34,594 nucleotides of DNA from an uncultured Lachnotalea sp. (GCA_948470255.1 CAOKOS010000025.1:1-34594), one strand, 5' to 3'; positions 22,951 through 32,069 are shown, counted from the stretch's first letter. Made by a program: numbers and translations. Notes: generated by a model from the letters alone, not told the origin.

Positions 22951-24309
22951 TTAATCCTCAAAAATATCATTTAGATCATTTACGTTTGAAGAACGGGTAA
23001 CTACAATGACATTATCATGGACTTTTATGCAGTCATTCCCGGTGGGTATAATAATATTTCCGTTTCTTACAATGGCCGTCACCAGGAAATGTTTTTTAAA
23101 CCGTATGTCTTTAAAAAGCTCCCCCAGATGTTTGCTGCCTTCCCTGGCGATAAATTCAAGGGCTTCCGCCTTCCCGTCGGCAATCCGGTGAAGTGTCTCC
23201 ACATTGCTGCCAATGGTATTTCTGAGGGCCCGCACATACCGGATGATCTGGGCTGACGTCACATTTTTAGGGCTGACGATGGAATCAATCCCCAGCGTCT
23301 TTATAATACCCTCATAATTTCCCCTGTTGATTTTTGCAATGACTTTCGGCACTTCCATCCGGCTGGCGAATAATGCGGTAAGCAAGTTTTCCTCATCCCG
23401 CCCGGTCAGCGTCACCACTGCCCCGGCGGCTCCCATATGCTCTTCCTCCAAAAGCTCTTTATCCGTACCGTCCCCATTGATGATCACACAGTTGGGAAGC
23501 AGTTCATCAAGCTCCTGGCAGCGCTTTTTGTTTCTCTCTATAATTTTTATTTTTATTCCCATCTGGCTCATACCTAAGCCCAGGTAATAGGCAATACGGC
23601 CTCCGCCCACAAGAATGGCTGTTTTTACCTGTTTCTGATACTTTCCCTCATATTTGAAAAAATCAGTGATGGCAGAAGGCTTTCCGGCAATATACATCAG
23701 ATCCTCTTCCTGCGGCACAAAAGTTCCGTCGGGAATGATGACATCATCCTCCCGGACTGCCGTACAAAAAAGCACCGGCAGCCGGATGGAACTCATAACG
23801 TCTGCCAGACGTCTGCCTACCATCTTGTCCCCTGCCTTTACCCGGAATGCAACTAACTCCACCTTTCTTCCTGCAAAGGTTTCCACGTTGATGGCCGTGG
23901 GAAAGCGAAGTACCCGGCCAATTTCGTTGGCAGCCTCCAGCTCCGGGTTGATAATCATATTGATTCCCAGTTCCTGTTTTAAAACCGACACCTCTCTGGC
24001 GTACTCCGGATCACGAATTCTGGCCACGGTATTTTTGGCGCCAAGACGTTTCGCTGTCAGGCAACAAAGCATATTCACTTCATCACTGGGCGTGGTGGCA
24101 ATGATCAAATCCGTCTCCCGGACATTGACATCCAAAAGAGCGCTGGTGGAAAGCCCGCTCCCTTTTAAACACATGACGTCCAGGCTGTCCCCAGCCCGGT
24201 CCACAGCTTCCTGGGATTTGTCAATTACCGCCACATCATTGTCCTCAGCCGATAAATGCTTTGCCAGCGTATAGCCGACTTTACCGATTCCGACAATTAT
24301 AATCTTCAT
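22951..24309 (-). CDS. trkA: Trk potassium system regulatory subunit TrkA
   Basis: The 452-residue cytoplasmic protein gates TrkH. It contains two RCK units in tandem, each a Rossmann TrkA-N domain (IIIVGIGKVGYTLAKHLS at the start; ILVGGGRIAYYLGLGM in the middle) followed by a TrkA-C domain. This double form is the usual one for Trk rather than Ktr. The frame is open to 24390, but the ATG at 24309 begins exactly at the first beta strand of the Rossmann fold. The ribosome binding site is only moderate (GGGAAGAT). The gene lies 70 bases after the zinc-ribbon protein gene. Confidence 0.94.
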   Translation of the reverse strand: MKIIIVGIGKVGYTLAKHLSAEDNDVAVIDKSQEAVDRAGDSLDVMCLKGSGLSTSALLDVNVRETDLIIATTPSDEVNMLCCLTAKRLGAKNTVARIRDPEYAREVSVLKQELGINMIINPELEAANEIGRVLRFPTAINVETFAGRKVELVAFRVKAGDKMVGRRLADVMSSIRLPVLFCTAVREDDVIIPDGTFVPQEEDLMYIAGKPSAITDFFKYEGKYQKQVKTAILVGGGRIAYYLGLGMSQMGIKIKIIERNKKRCQELDELLPNCVIINGDGTDKELLEEEHMGAAGAVVTLTGRDEENLLTALFASRMEVPKVIAKINRGNYEGIIKTLGIDSIVSPKNVTSAQIIRYVRALRNTIGSNVETLHRIADGKAEALEFIAREGSKHLGELFKDIRFKKHFLVTAIVRNGNIIIPTGNDCIKVHDNVIVVTRSSNVNDLNDIFED

Positions 24310-24379
24310 ATCTTCCCGTCTCTTTTCCTCGTAATTTGTAAGTGTAAAAATATAAATATCTTTCTGTCCCGCCGTCGGC

Positions 24380-25273
24380 TTATTTTTCAAAAATCATGAT
24401 CACGCCCTCCAGATTCATGGACAATTTCCCATCTTCATAGCTTGCTTCAACAGAATCCCCGGCTTCATCAGTCAGGAGGATTCCCCCTCCCTGGCGCTCC
24501 CAGGTTCCGCTTCCCGACTCACCCACCATTTCCATGAAAAAAGTCCCATTTTTTTTCAACTCTATTTCATTGGCGGTGCCCTGCATACCGCTTATTTCTA
24601 AAAACTCCTCCACATCCATGGTTATCCCATATGTTTCGATCTCGGTGAGCCGCCATGTGCCAAGAAGCTCTCTCTCCATCTCCTGCCGTTCAATTTTTTC
24701 CAGCAGTTTCTCTACACTTCTGTCGTCCCAGAAGTCCCCAATCTCCTGCAGATGGCGTCTGGCCGTGGAGGCATCCATGGAATCATCCTCGTACTCCTCC
24801 TCCAGCAAATCCACAGCCTCCTCAAAAAGCTCATCTGCCTTATCTTCCCGGCTTTTCCCCCGGAAACTCTTTTCATACAAAGCGCCGGCTTCCGTCCAGT
24901 CCCTTTCTTCCACGTACTGTTTCAGTTTCTTTTCTGGATTAAAGACAAATATGATCAGAATGGCCGCCGCTGCCGCCGCCACAACTAAAAGGCTTATCAG
25001 GGTAACCACCAGCGCCGTTTTTTTCTTTTTCTTGGGCGGCTGCGGCCCCCCGGCCATATAGCTGTTTAAATCCTGGCCGCTTGGCATATATCCCCCTGAA
25101 GCCTGACCATATCCCGGGACTCCGTCACCATAAAGAGGCCGTGTCTGGTCATAACTATTCCCAGCCTGCTGGCCCTGTTCCCCCGCGTTTGTCTCCGCGT
25201 ATACAGGCGCCCCGCAGCTTCCGCAAAATCCCGCGCCTTCCTCCACTTTGTTTCCACATCTTTTGCAATACAT
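24380..25273 (-). CDS. Zinc-ribbon single-pass membrane protein of unknown function
   Basis: The 297-residue protein begins with a zinc ribbon (CKRCG at 3-7 and CGSCG near 18). A flexible Gly/Tyr/Gln-rich segment (about 25-85), a lysine cluster (PPKKKKKT) and one membrane helix (about 90-112) follow. The outer part has an acidic helical region (about 115-195) and a C-terminal lipocalin-like segment, from LLGTWRLTEIETYGITMD to LKKNGTFFMEM and GTWERQGGGILL. This layout recurs in Clostridia, but no function is established. The frame continues to 25432, but GGGGGAAAG five bases before the ATG at 25273 and the zinc-ribbon position fix the start. A strong promoter precedes it, so it may drive trkA-trkH-pth-mfd. 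Confidence 0.75.
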   Translation of the reverse strand: MYCKRCGNKVEEGAGFCGSCGAPVYAETNAGEQGQQAGNSYDQTRPLYGDGVPGYGQASGGYMPSGQDLNSYMAGGPQPPKKKKKTALVVTLISLLVVAAAAAAILIIFVFNPEKKLKQYVEERDWTEAGALYEKSFRGKSREDKADELFEEAVDLLEEEYEDDSMDASTARRHLQEIGDFWDDRSVEKLLEKIERQEMERELLGTWRLTEIETYGITMDVEEFLEISGMQGTANEIELKKNGTFFMEMVGESGSGTWERQGGGILLTDEAGDSVEASYEDGKLSMNLEGVIMIFEK

Positions 25274-25304
25274 ACACTCTTTCCCCCATCTTATTATTGT
25301 TCTT

Positions 25305-25333
25305 ATTATATAATCACCACCGGGAAACTGCAA
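25305..25333 (-). promoter_or_regulatory. Sigma-A promoter of the zinc-ribbon gene and trkA-trkH-pth-mfd
   Basis: TTGCAG (25328-25333) and TATAAT (25305-25310) are 17 bases apart on the minus strand, about 32 bases before the zinc-ribbon start codon. No terminator is seen between this gene and mfd. Confidence 0.75.
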
Positions 25334-25394
25334 CTGTTTCTCATGTTTTGTACCTTTTACCGTCAGTTGACAAGGACATACACGGAGGATACAG

Positions 25395-26261
25395 TTAATC
25401 TGCTTTTTCCAGCCGGTTGGCAAGCTCTGCAAACTGTTTCAGGTTAAGCGCCTCTCCCCGTACTGTGGGAGGAAGCCCCATATCTTCAATCACCTTTGCA
25501 ACGTCTTCTTTTGTGACAGAAAGTCCCGCTGAATTTCCCAGCCCGTTTTGCAGGGTTTTCCTCCTCTGATTAAAGGAAGCCCGAATCACCTGAAACAAAA
25601 GCGCTTCATCCGCCACCTCCACCGGAGGCTCCCTGTGGCGGGTCAGGCGGATCACCGCCGACCCCACTTTTGGCCGCGGCATGAAACAGTTGGGCGGCAC
25701 ATTTGCCACCAAATAAGCTTCCGCATAGTACTGGACAGCCAGGGACAGCGCGCCGTAATCTTTACTGCCCGGTCCGCTTTTCATCCGCTCAGCCACCTCT
25801 TTTTGTACCATGACCGTAATACTTTCCACAGGGGCCTTGCTCTCAAAAAGCCCCATTATAATCGGCGTCGTAATATAATAGGGCAGATTCGCCACTACTT
25901 TAATGGGACGTCCGCCGTTCTCCTTCTTTGCCAGCGCTGCCACATCCACTTTCAGAATATCTTCATTGATAATCGTGACATTGTCATAACCTGCCAGCGT
26001 CTCTTCCAGAATCGGAATCAGGTTCCTGTCAATTTCCACAGCACAGACTTTTCCCGCGGCTTCCGCCAGATACTGGGTCATAGTGCCAATTCCCGGCCCA
26101 ATCTCCAAAATAAAATCGTCTTTTGTGATTCCCGCCGCCTGGATAATTTTGTCCAGCACATGAGTATCAATGAGAAAATTCTGGCCGAATTTTTTCTGGA
26201 ATATAAACCCATGTTTTTGAATGATTTCTACGGTATTCCTGGGATTTCCCAAATTTGCCAT
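25395..26261 (-). CDS. rsmA: 16S rRNA dimethyladenosine transferase RsmA (KsgA)
   Basis: RsmA dimethylates two adjacent adenines near the 3' end of 16S rRNA during 30S assembly. The 288-residue protein has the SAM motif FILEIGPGIGTMTQYLAE, an acidic VEIDRNLIPIL segment and the catalytic NLPYYITTPI (motif IV). FNQRRKTLQNGLG in the C-terminal domain is typical of the family. It starts four bases after the tatD stop, so translation is probably coupled. The order metG-tatD-rsmA is shared with B. subtilis; rnmV, often between tatD and rsmA, is absent here. Confidence 0.96.
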   Translation of the reverse strand: MANLGNPRNTVEIIQKHGFIFQKKFGQNFLIDTHVLDKIIQAAGITKDDFILEIGPGIGTMTQYLAEAAGKVCAVEIDRNLIPILEETLAGYDNVTIINEDILKVDVAALAKKENGGRPIKVVANLPYYITTPIIMGLFESKAPVESITVMVQKEVAERMKSGPGSKDYGALSLAVQYYAEAYLVANVPPNCFMPRPKVGSAVIRLTRHREPPVEVADEALLFQVIRASFNQRRKTLQNGLGNSAGLSVTKEDVAKVIEDMGLPPTVRGEALNLKQFAELANRLEKAD

Positions 26262-26265
26262 GGCT

Positions 26266-27054
26266 TTACCCTTTCTCTTTTATTTCCGGCGAAAGCCCAT
26301 AAAAACGGCAGGCATTTTCAAAAGTAACCCTCTCCACTTCTTCCTCCGAAATCCCTTTCAGCTCTGCAACTGCCCTCACCACATAAGAGAGGTAACAAGA
26401 AGAGTTCCGCTTCCCCCTGAAAGGCGCCGGGGCCAGATACGGGCAGTCTGTCTCTAAAAGCATCTGCTCCATGGGCATATACTGAACCACTTCTTTTAAT
26501 TTCCGTCCATTGGAAAAAGTGGCTACACCGCCGATTCCAAGATAATATCCCATGGAAAGGTATTCCCTGGCCAGCTCCACCCCATATGAAAAACAATGCA
26601 GCACAGCATTAAATTCCCAGCCTCCGGCGCTTTTTACCATTTCTAAGGTATCCTGCGCCGCTTCCCTGCTGTGTATCACCACCGGCATCCCCATCTCTTT
26701 TGCCAAAAAAAGCTGCCTCTCAAACCATTTTTTCTGAACAGGCCGCTTTGGCGTATCCCAGTGATAATCCAGCCCGATCTCCCCCACCGCTACAGTCTTC
26801 GGCTCCTGAAGCGCTTCCCTGATATTTCCAAAGTTCTCTTCCGTAAGCTCTCCGGTATCGCCAGGATGAACCCCGGCCGCCCCATAAATAAAAGAATACC
26901 GCCTGGCCAGTTCAAGCGTCCTGTCTATGGAAGCCAGACTGCAGCCGATATTCACCACCCGGCTAATGCCCTTTTCCTTTAGAGACTCCAAAACCTTCTC
27001 CCTGTCACTGTCAAACGCCCTGTCATCATAATGGGCATGGGTGTCGAAAATCAT
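26266..27054 (-). CDS. tatD: TatD family metal-dependent deoxyribonuclease
   Basis: The 262-residue TIM-barrel metallohydrolase has metal-ligand motifs FDTHAHYDD at the start, GEIGLDYHWD in the middle, VIHSREA, and ETDCPYLAP near the end. TatD enzymes are 3'-5' exonucleases and are linked to DNA repair and peroxide resistance; the tat name is historical. AGAGGT precedes the ATG at 27054. A structured repeat with a terminator-like hairpin (copy D) lies only 20 bases upstream. Confidence 0.94.
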   Translation of the reverse strand: MIFDTHAHYDDRAFDSDREKVLESLKEKGISRVVNIGCSLASIDRTLELARRYSFIYGAAGVHPGDTGELTEENFGNIREALQEPKTVAVGEIGLDYHWDTPKRPVQKKWFERQLFLAKEMGMPVVIHSREAAQDTLEMVKSAGGWEFNAVLHCFSYGVELAREYLSMGYYLGIGGVATFSNGRKLKEVVQYMPMEQMLLETDCPYLAPAPFRGKRNSSCYLSYVVRAVAELKGISEEEVERVTFENACRFYGLSPEIKEKG

Positions 27055-27074
27055 ACATTACCTCTTTCTGCTTT

Positions 27075-27207
27075 TAGAACAAAGAATCCTGCAAAGCAGG
27101 ATTCTCCGCCTGCGGTGAATCGCTTCAGCGATATAATTCCTCTTAGCCGCAGTGCGATCGTCACGGAGCGTTTTTACTTTATAGGACGCAATTCCCTATA
27201 AAGTAAC
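27075..27207 (-). repeat. Structured repeat, copy D (upstream of tatD)
   Basis: This is a long-form copy close to copy B: a stem-loop (CTTTATAGG at 27077+100, that is 27177-27185, with CCTATAAAG at 27195-27203), then the GATCGTCACGGAG segment. A middle stem CTGCGG/CCGCAG encloses TCGC-TGAA-GCGA. The terminal hairpin GAATCCTGC/GCAGGATTC (27084-27092 with 27096-27104) is followed on the minus strand by TTTGTTCT. That terminator-like end lies 20-30 bases before the tatD start codon. With the hairpin at 27212-27275 it occupies most of the 289-base gap between tatD and the DUF4867 gene. Confidence 0.75.
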
Positions 27208-27211
27208 ATAA

Positions 27212-27275
27212 AAGTTCCCGAAGGGGGGAGGGTGCGCTATAAGGTGGACGCTAACTCACCCTCCTCCAGGAACTT
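27212..27275 (-). terminator. Two-stem hairpin downstream of the DUF4867 gene
   Basis: AAGTTCC/GGAACTT (27212-27218 with 27269-27275) encloses GGAGGGTG/CACCCTCC (27227-27234 with 27257-27264), with an asymmetric internal loop and a 22-base apical loop. On the minus strand the structure ends in CTTTTATG, a weak U-tract, 69 bases beyond the DUF4867 stop. It may be that gene's terminator; the large loop leaves room for a structured RNA. Confidence 0.5.
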
Positions 27276-27343
27276 CCATACAGCATATCCATTTCCTTCC
27301 GCCTATTGGCTGCTTCCATCAAACACAGTCGGCAGCTTGGGCA

Positions 27344-27958
27344 TTATACCATGATGATATCCCCTTTTAGGCCGGGATAATAAGGTTCCCCGCTGTCAGG
27401 ATGGGTGATCACCCACTTGTTCTTCATACACAGCAGTTTGTCTTCTTCTGTCTTCTGGATATTTTCCTTTTCACTGGGATAGTTGGTTCCCTCAGGCAGC
27501 ACAATAATGCATTGGAACACATCATCGCCCACGCTGCAGGGTGCGTAATGAAGAGTGTCGCTGTAAAGCATAACCCCTGTCCCCGCAGGTATCAGGAATG
27601 CTTCCGCATGGGCCAGGTCAAAGGAAGTCAGGCTGTCCATATCCTTGCGGCTGCCCAACACCACAATAAGGTCAGTCACGGCGATATCCAGTTCCTCTCC
27701 CCTGTGATATTCCAGAGTGTCATTCCTGTGGTTCTTGCCATTGCAGTAACCAATCTGGATGGGCATTTCCCCATAAACCTGACGGCAAATATCTTCCGCA
27801 GCGCCAAGGGCTTCCGCCTCTTTGATGGACGGCTCATAAATCACATGATCCGGCGCCGGGGTCGTCTTTGCCCATGCCAGAAGTTCAGAAAAATCCATGC
27901 CTTCTACCACTGCTCCATATTTCTGAAATGCCTTGTCTGTTACTTTTTTAATTTCCAT
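27344..27958 (-). CDS. DUF4867 family protein, cupin-like
   Basis: The 204-residue soluble protein resembles the DUF4867 family. The central part suggests a cupin barrel: NDTLEYHRGEELDIAVTDLIVVLG, then FLIPAGTGVMLYSDTLHYAPC, with His and Glu residues placed like metal ligands. Family members often occur near sugar-acid or sugar isomerase genes, and a role in carbohydrate metabolism is only a guess; no such neighbours occur here. AAGGAGA precedes the ATG at 27958. The 120 bases up to metG contain two GC-rich hairpins and a weak TATAGT, so it may be transcribed separately from metG. Confidence 0.7.
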   Translation of the reverse strand: MEIKKVTDKAFQKYGAVVEGMDFSELLAWAKTTPAPDHVIYEPSIKEAEALGAAEDICRQVYGEMPIQIGYCNGKNHRNDTLEYHRGEELDIAVTDLIVVLGSRKDMDSLTSFDLAHAEAFLIPAGTGVMLYSDTLHYAPCSVGDDVFQCIIVLPEGTNYPSEKENIQKTEEDKLLCMKNKWVITHPDSGEPYYPGLKGDIIMV

Positions 27959-27987
27959 AAATCTTCTCCTTTACATACTATAACAAA

Positions 27988-28070
27988 CCGGGGGCGCTCC
28001 CCCTGCTCCCTGGTCTATTTCCGCAATACGCCGGGCGCGCATTTGCGCCCGCTCCCTGGCCTCTGTCCGG
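27988..28070. repeat. Tandem pair of GC-rich hairpin repeats after metG
   Basis: Two units about 46 bases apart share the layout CCGGG, a hairpin, then GCTCCCTGG (28005-28013 and 28051-28059). The hairpins differ: GGGGG-CGCT-CCCCC (27990-28003) and GGGCGC-N6-GCGCCC (28033-28050). They fill the gap between the metG stop and the DUF4867 gene and may end metG transcription, although no good T-run follows. Confidence 0.55.
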
Positions 28071-28078
28071 GACTTTTA

Positions 28079-30034
28079 TTAACAAATCTCAGCGCCGGAA
28101 GGCATATCTTTGTCCGGTGTCATCAGGGCCAGACGTCCATCCCCATCTTCCGCGCATAAAAGCATACCTTCTGAAAGGAGCCCTGCCAGTTTTGCCGGTT
28201 TTAAATTTGTAATAACCATCACTTTTTTGCCGATCACTTCCTCCGGCGTGTAGTGGGCCTTGATTCCTGATACGATCTGGCGCACCTGGTTTCCCACTTT
28301 GACCTTAAAACAGAGAAGCTTCTTGGATTTCTTTACTGCTTCACAGGCGATCACTTCCCCCACCTGGAACTGCAGTTTTCCGAAATCCTCAATGGTCACT
28401 TCCGGTTTTGCCTCCACGCAGATTTCAGCTTCTTCCGCCTCTTCTTTTTCCTCCTCCGGCTTTCCAAACTTCTTTTCCACATCCTTTAAAACTTCATTGA
28501 CGTCCAGACGCGCAAACAGAATTTCCGGTTTCTCCGTCACTTTATTTCCTGAAGGATAAAGGCCGAACTCCTCCATCTCATCGAGCGCCCTCTTTTTCCC
28601 GTTCACCTGGGCCAAAATCTTTTTCGATGTGGAAGGCATGAAAGATTCCAGCAGGCTGGCGCCAATACAGATTCCCTCCACCAAGTTATAAAGCACTGTG
28701 GCCAGCCGCGGTTTCGTCGCCTCTTCCTTTGCCAATACCCAAGGCATTGTTTCATCAATATATTTATTGCACCGCTTAAAGAGCGCAAAAATTTCGCTGA
28801 TGGCATCGGCCACACGCAGCTCGTCCATCTTGGCGTTGACTTTTCTGACCACCTCCATGGCCACATTCTTAAGCTCCTCATCCACCGGCTCTACCGCTCC
28901 TGTGTTTTCTACCACGCCGCCAAAATATTTATTTGACATGGAAATTGTTCTGTTTACCAGATTACCCAGAGTGTTGGCCAAGTCAGAATTCAGCCGCTCC
29001 ACCAGAAGCTCCCAAGAGATCACGCCATCATTGTCAAAAGGCATTTCATGGAGCACAAAATAACGGACCGCATCCACGCCAAAATATTCCACCAGATCAT
29101 CCGCATAAAGTACATTTCCTTTGGACTTGCTCATTTTGCCGTCCCCCTGCAAAAGCCAGGGATGTCCAAATATCTGCTTCGGCAGAGGAATGCCAAGGGC
29201 CATCAGGAAAATCGGCCAGTAAATCGTATGGAAGCGGATAATATCCTTTCCGATCAGGTGAAGGTTTGCAGGCCACAGCTTCTTAAACTGTTCACTGCTT
29301 TCACCGCCGCAGTCATAACCGATTCCAGTAATATAGTTGGTCAGGGCGTCCAACCATACATAGATCACATGTTTCGGATCAAAATCCACGGGAATCCCCC
29401 ATGTAAAAGAAGTCCTGGACACACATAAATCCTGAAGGCCCGGAAGAAGGAAATTATTCATCATCTCATTTTTCCTGGATACCGGCTGGATAAATTCAGG
29501 ATGCGCATTGATATGCTCGATCAGTTTTGGGGCATATTTACTCATCTTAAAGAAGTACGCTTCCTCCTTTGCCGGCTGTACCTCCCTGCCGCAGTCGGGG
29601 CATTTCCCGTCCACCAGCTGGGATTCTGTGAAAAAGGATTCACACGGCGTACAGTAAAGCCCTTCATAATATCCTTTATAAATATCTCCTTGGTCATACA
29701 GCTTCTTAAAAATTTTCTGCACCTGAGCCTCGTGATCTCCATCGGTCGTGCGGATAAATTTGTCGTAGGAAGTATCCATCAAATCCCATATCCTTCTGAT
29801 CTCTCCCGCCACACTATCCACGAATTCCTTGGGCGTCACTCCGGCCTCCTGGGCTTTCAGCTCAATTTTCTGCCCATGCTCGTCCGTTCCTGTCTGAAAA
29901 AATACATCATAGCCTTGTTCTCTCCTGTATCGGGCGATACTGTCCGCCAGGACGATCTCATAAGTGTTTCCAATATGGGGCTTGCCTGATGTATATGCAA
30001 TCGCTGTCGTCATATAATAAGGTTTCTTTGCCAT
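28079..30034 (-). CDS. metG: Methionyl-tRNA synthetase
   Basis: This class I synthetase charges tRNA-Met. The 651-residue protein has the HIGH-type signature HIGN (about residue 20), the insertion with zinc-binding CTPC and CPDC pairs, and the KMSKSKG loop near 295-300. An anticodon-binding helical domain follows, then a charged Glu-rich linker. The C-terminal domain is a Trbp111-like tRNA-binding OB fold (DFGKLQFQVGEVIACEAV to the end, about 545-651). The frame starts at 30055, but the ATG at 30034 has GGAGGG eight bases upstream and gives MAKKPYYMTTAIAYTSG, the expected N-terminus. No T-box leader is seen upstream. Confidence 0.96.
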   Translation of the reverse strand: MAKKPYYMTTAIAYTSGKPHIGNTYEIVLADSIARYRREQGYDVFFQTGTDEHGQKIELKAQEAGVTPKEFVDSVAGEIRRIWDLMDTSYDKFIRTTDGDHEAQVQKIFKKLYDQGDIYKGYYEGLYCTPCESFFTESQLVDGKCPDCGREVQPAKEEAYFFKMSKYAPKLIEHINAHPEFIQPVSRKNEMMNNFLLPGLQDLCVSRTSFTWGIPVDFDPKHVIYVWLDALTNYITGIGYDCGGESSEQFKKLWPANLHLIGKDIIRFHTIYWPIFLMALGIPLPKQIFGHPWLLQGDGKMSKSKGNVLYADDLVEYFGVDAVRYFVLHEMPFDNDGVISWELLVERLNSDLANTLGNLVNRTISMSNKYFGGVVENTGAVEPVDEELKNVAMEVVRKVNAKMDELRVADAISEIFALFKRCNKYIDETMPWVLAKEEATKPRLATVLYNLVEGICIGASLLESFMPSTSKKILAQVNGKKRALDEMEEFGLYPSGNKVTEKPEILFARLDVNEVLKDVEKKFGKPEEEKEEAEEAEICVEAKPEVTIEDFGKLQFQVGEVIACEAVKKSKKLLCFKVKVGNQVRQIVSGIKAHYTPEEVIGKKVMVITNLKPAKLAGLLSEGMLLCAEDGDGRLALMTPDKDMPSGAEIC

Positions 30035-30102
30035 ATGAATGTCCCTCCATAACATACTGAATCTTCTATTTGGGATTTTTCCCTGAAATCAATTTGCTTT
30101 TC

Positions 30103-30108
30103 ATTATA
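30103..30108 (-). promoter_or_regulatory. Probable -10 of the metG promoter
   Basis: TATAAT reads on the minus strand about 70 bases before the metG start codon, in the divergent region shared with the DUF885 gene. The -35 region is poor. The leader is too short for a T-box riboswitch. Confidence 0.45.
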
Positions 30109-30143
30109 CTACAGAATGTATCATTTGTGTGAGAATTTTTTCC

Positions 30144-30172
30144 TTGTACAGGAACCTTCCATCGTCTATAAT
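30144..30172 (+). promoter_or_regulatory. Sigma-A promoter of the DUF885 gene
   Basis: TTGTAC (30144-30149) and TATAAT (30167-30172) are 17 bases apart, about 70 bases before the start codon. It is divergent from the metG promoter. Confidence 0.8.
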
Positions 30173-30243
30173 GAATTTGGACGACTATTCTGTCTTACAG
30201 ATGAATATGGTTTATAGAAACCAAAAACAACCCGGAGGAAATT

Positions 30244-32013
30244 ATGAAAAAACGAATTACCCGCCTGCTGGCCCTTCTTATGGCTGTCGTTTTATTCACC
30301 TGCAGCTGCGGCACCAGCCAGATTCCACAGGATAATGAGGCTGAGCATCAGCGATTTACAGAATTTTCGGAGGATCTGTTCCGTTCAGAACTCCTTGCAA
30401 ACACCATCAACCTGCATTATACTCTGGCCTATCCTGAGGATTATGGGATTACCGACTATGAAGTCGCCCTTCCGACAGTCAGCCCCAGTTCCGAAAAAGA
30501 AGACTATGACCAGATCCTGGAAGTTTTGGATGAACTCAACGCCATAGATTATAAACTTCTTCCTTCCGACGACAAGCTCACCTATGACGTTCTGGAAGAA
30601 TACCTGAACACCTCTCTGGAGGGAGATGATTTTTATTATTTTTATGAACCTTTTTCTCCCATTATGGGGTTCCAGTCCAACCTTTCCATTACCCTGGCAG
30701 AATATTCTTTCCGGCGTGAGAGGGATGTCCTGGATTATCTGGAACTTTTAACCCTCATCCCTGACTACGTCGATTCTTTGATCGCCCTTGAAAAGGCCCG
30801 TTCCCGAAGGGGCTTTGCCATGCCCGACACCACCATCGACGATGTTTTTGAAAGCGTCCAGGAATTTTTAAATTCAGGGGAAAATAATATTTTCCTCACT
30901 TCTTTTGAAGAACGCCTGGGAGGGCTTTCTGACCTTTCCGATTCCAAAAAAGCCAACTATATCCAGCAAAACCAGACCATCCTGAAGGAGCAGATTATTC
31001 CTTCTTACAAAAAAATCGGCCGCTGCCTACAGGAAGTCCGCGGAACAGGAACCAATGTCCAGGGGCTTTGCCATACCGACGGCGGCAGCGACTATTACGC
31101 CTACTTGTTAAAAAGTATGGTAGGTTCCGGCCATACGCCGGAAGAGATGCTTGCCCTGGTGGAAGACCAAATTCAAAAAGACCTCACAGAAATGATGATG
31201 ATCATGAGCGCTTCCCCTGAGCTTATAGAAAGCTTTGACGGTTCCATCCCAGAGGACCGGACCCCCGAAGAAATCCTGGAATATCTGGCAGAAGCCATGA
31301 AAGAAGATTATCCGGAGCTTCCTGTCAACGCCTCTTACCAAATTAAATACGTTCCCAAATATATGGAGGCCAGCACCAGCCCGGCCTTTTACATGACGCC
31401 GCCATTTGACCTTTCAGAAGAAAACACCATTTATATCAACAACAGCCAGACAGATGAAAACTCCTTGTTTTCCACCCTGGCCCATGAAGGTTATCCCGGC
31501 CACCTTTATCAGATGGTTTATGCCCATGCCACATTTTCCAACCCCCTCCGAAGCCTCCTCTCCTATCTGGGATATTCTGAAGGCTGGGGCCTTTATGTGG
31601 AACATGAATCCTACGCCATGAATGACAAGCTGATGGCCCAATCGGAAAATATCGCCCGGCTCCATCGGCTGAATTCTTCTATTTCCATAGCGGTCCATGC
31701 CCTTGTGGATTTGAAAATCCACTATGAAGGCTATACGCCGGAAGAAATCCGGGGGCTTTTGTCCTCTTACTTTGGCGATCTCGGAGAAGAAGCCGTCCAG
31801 GAACTTTATGACCTGATCGTCAGCGAGCCTGCCTATTATCTGAAATATTACGGAGGCTATCTGGAGTTTTTACTGCTCCGTGAAAAAGCCGAAGACCAGC
31901 TGGAAGAAAAATTTAATCTGAAAGAATTCCATAAATTCCTTCTTGATATGGGACCCTGCGCTTTTCCCACCATTGAAGCTTATATGGATAACTGGATCAA
32001 AGAACAAAAGTGA
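30244..32013 (+). CDS. DUF885 family zinc metallopeptidase-like lipoprotein
   Basis: This is a predicted exported lipoprotein of 589 residues. The N-terminus MKKRITRLLALLMAVVLFTC leads to a Cys-rich lipobox-like site (Cys20/Cys22). The rest is a large helical DUF885 domain. The metallopeptidase-like motif HEGYPGH lies at 414-420 (HExxxGH), followed by GYSEGWGLYVEHE with a candidate third ligand Glu446. Some bacterial DUF885 proteins resemble M3/M32-type oligopeptidases; substrate unknown. GGAGG lies five bases before the ATG. It is one of only two complete plus-strand genes in the window and is followed after 56 bases by the PH/EF-hand gene, with which it probably forms an operon. Confidence 0.85.
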   Translation: MKKRITRLLALLMAVVLFTCSCGTSQIPQDNEAEHQRFTEFSEDLFRSELLANTINLHYTLAYPEDYGITDYEVALPTVSPSSEKEDYDQILEVLDELNAIDYKLLPSDDKLTYDVLEEYLNTSLEGDDFYYFYEPFSPIMGFQSNLSITLAEYSFRRERDVLDYLELLTLIPDYVDSLIALEKARSRRGFAMPDTTIDDVFESVQEFLNSGENNIFLTSFEERLGGLSDLSDSKKANYIQQNQTILKEQIIPSYKKIGRCLQEVRGTGTNVQGLCHTDGGSDYYAYLLKSMVGSGHTPEEMLALVEDQIQKDLTEMMMIMSASPELIESFDGSIPEDRTPEEILEYLAEAMKEDYPELPVNASYQIKYVPKYMEASTSPAFYMTPPFDLSEENTIYINNSQTDENSLFSTLAHEGYPGHLYQMVYAHATFSNPLRSLLSYLGYSEGWGLYVEHESYAMNDKLMAQSENIARLHRLNSSISIAVHALVDLKIHYEGYTPEEIRGLLSSYFGDLGEEAVQELYDLIVSEPAYYLKYYGGYLEFLLLREKAEDQLEEKFNLKEFHKFLLDMGPCAFPTIEAYMDNWIKEQK

Positions 32014-32069
32014 ATTTTAAAAAATTCAAATTTCCGCAGTGGACAGCTGTAAAATGAAAGGAGAGCTTT

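Noticed and set aside
30035-30243. Possible T-box or SAM riboswitch upstream of metG
   Set aside because: The leader from the predicted promoter is only about 65 bases and lacks the T-box sequence and a specifier stem.
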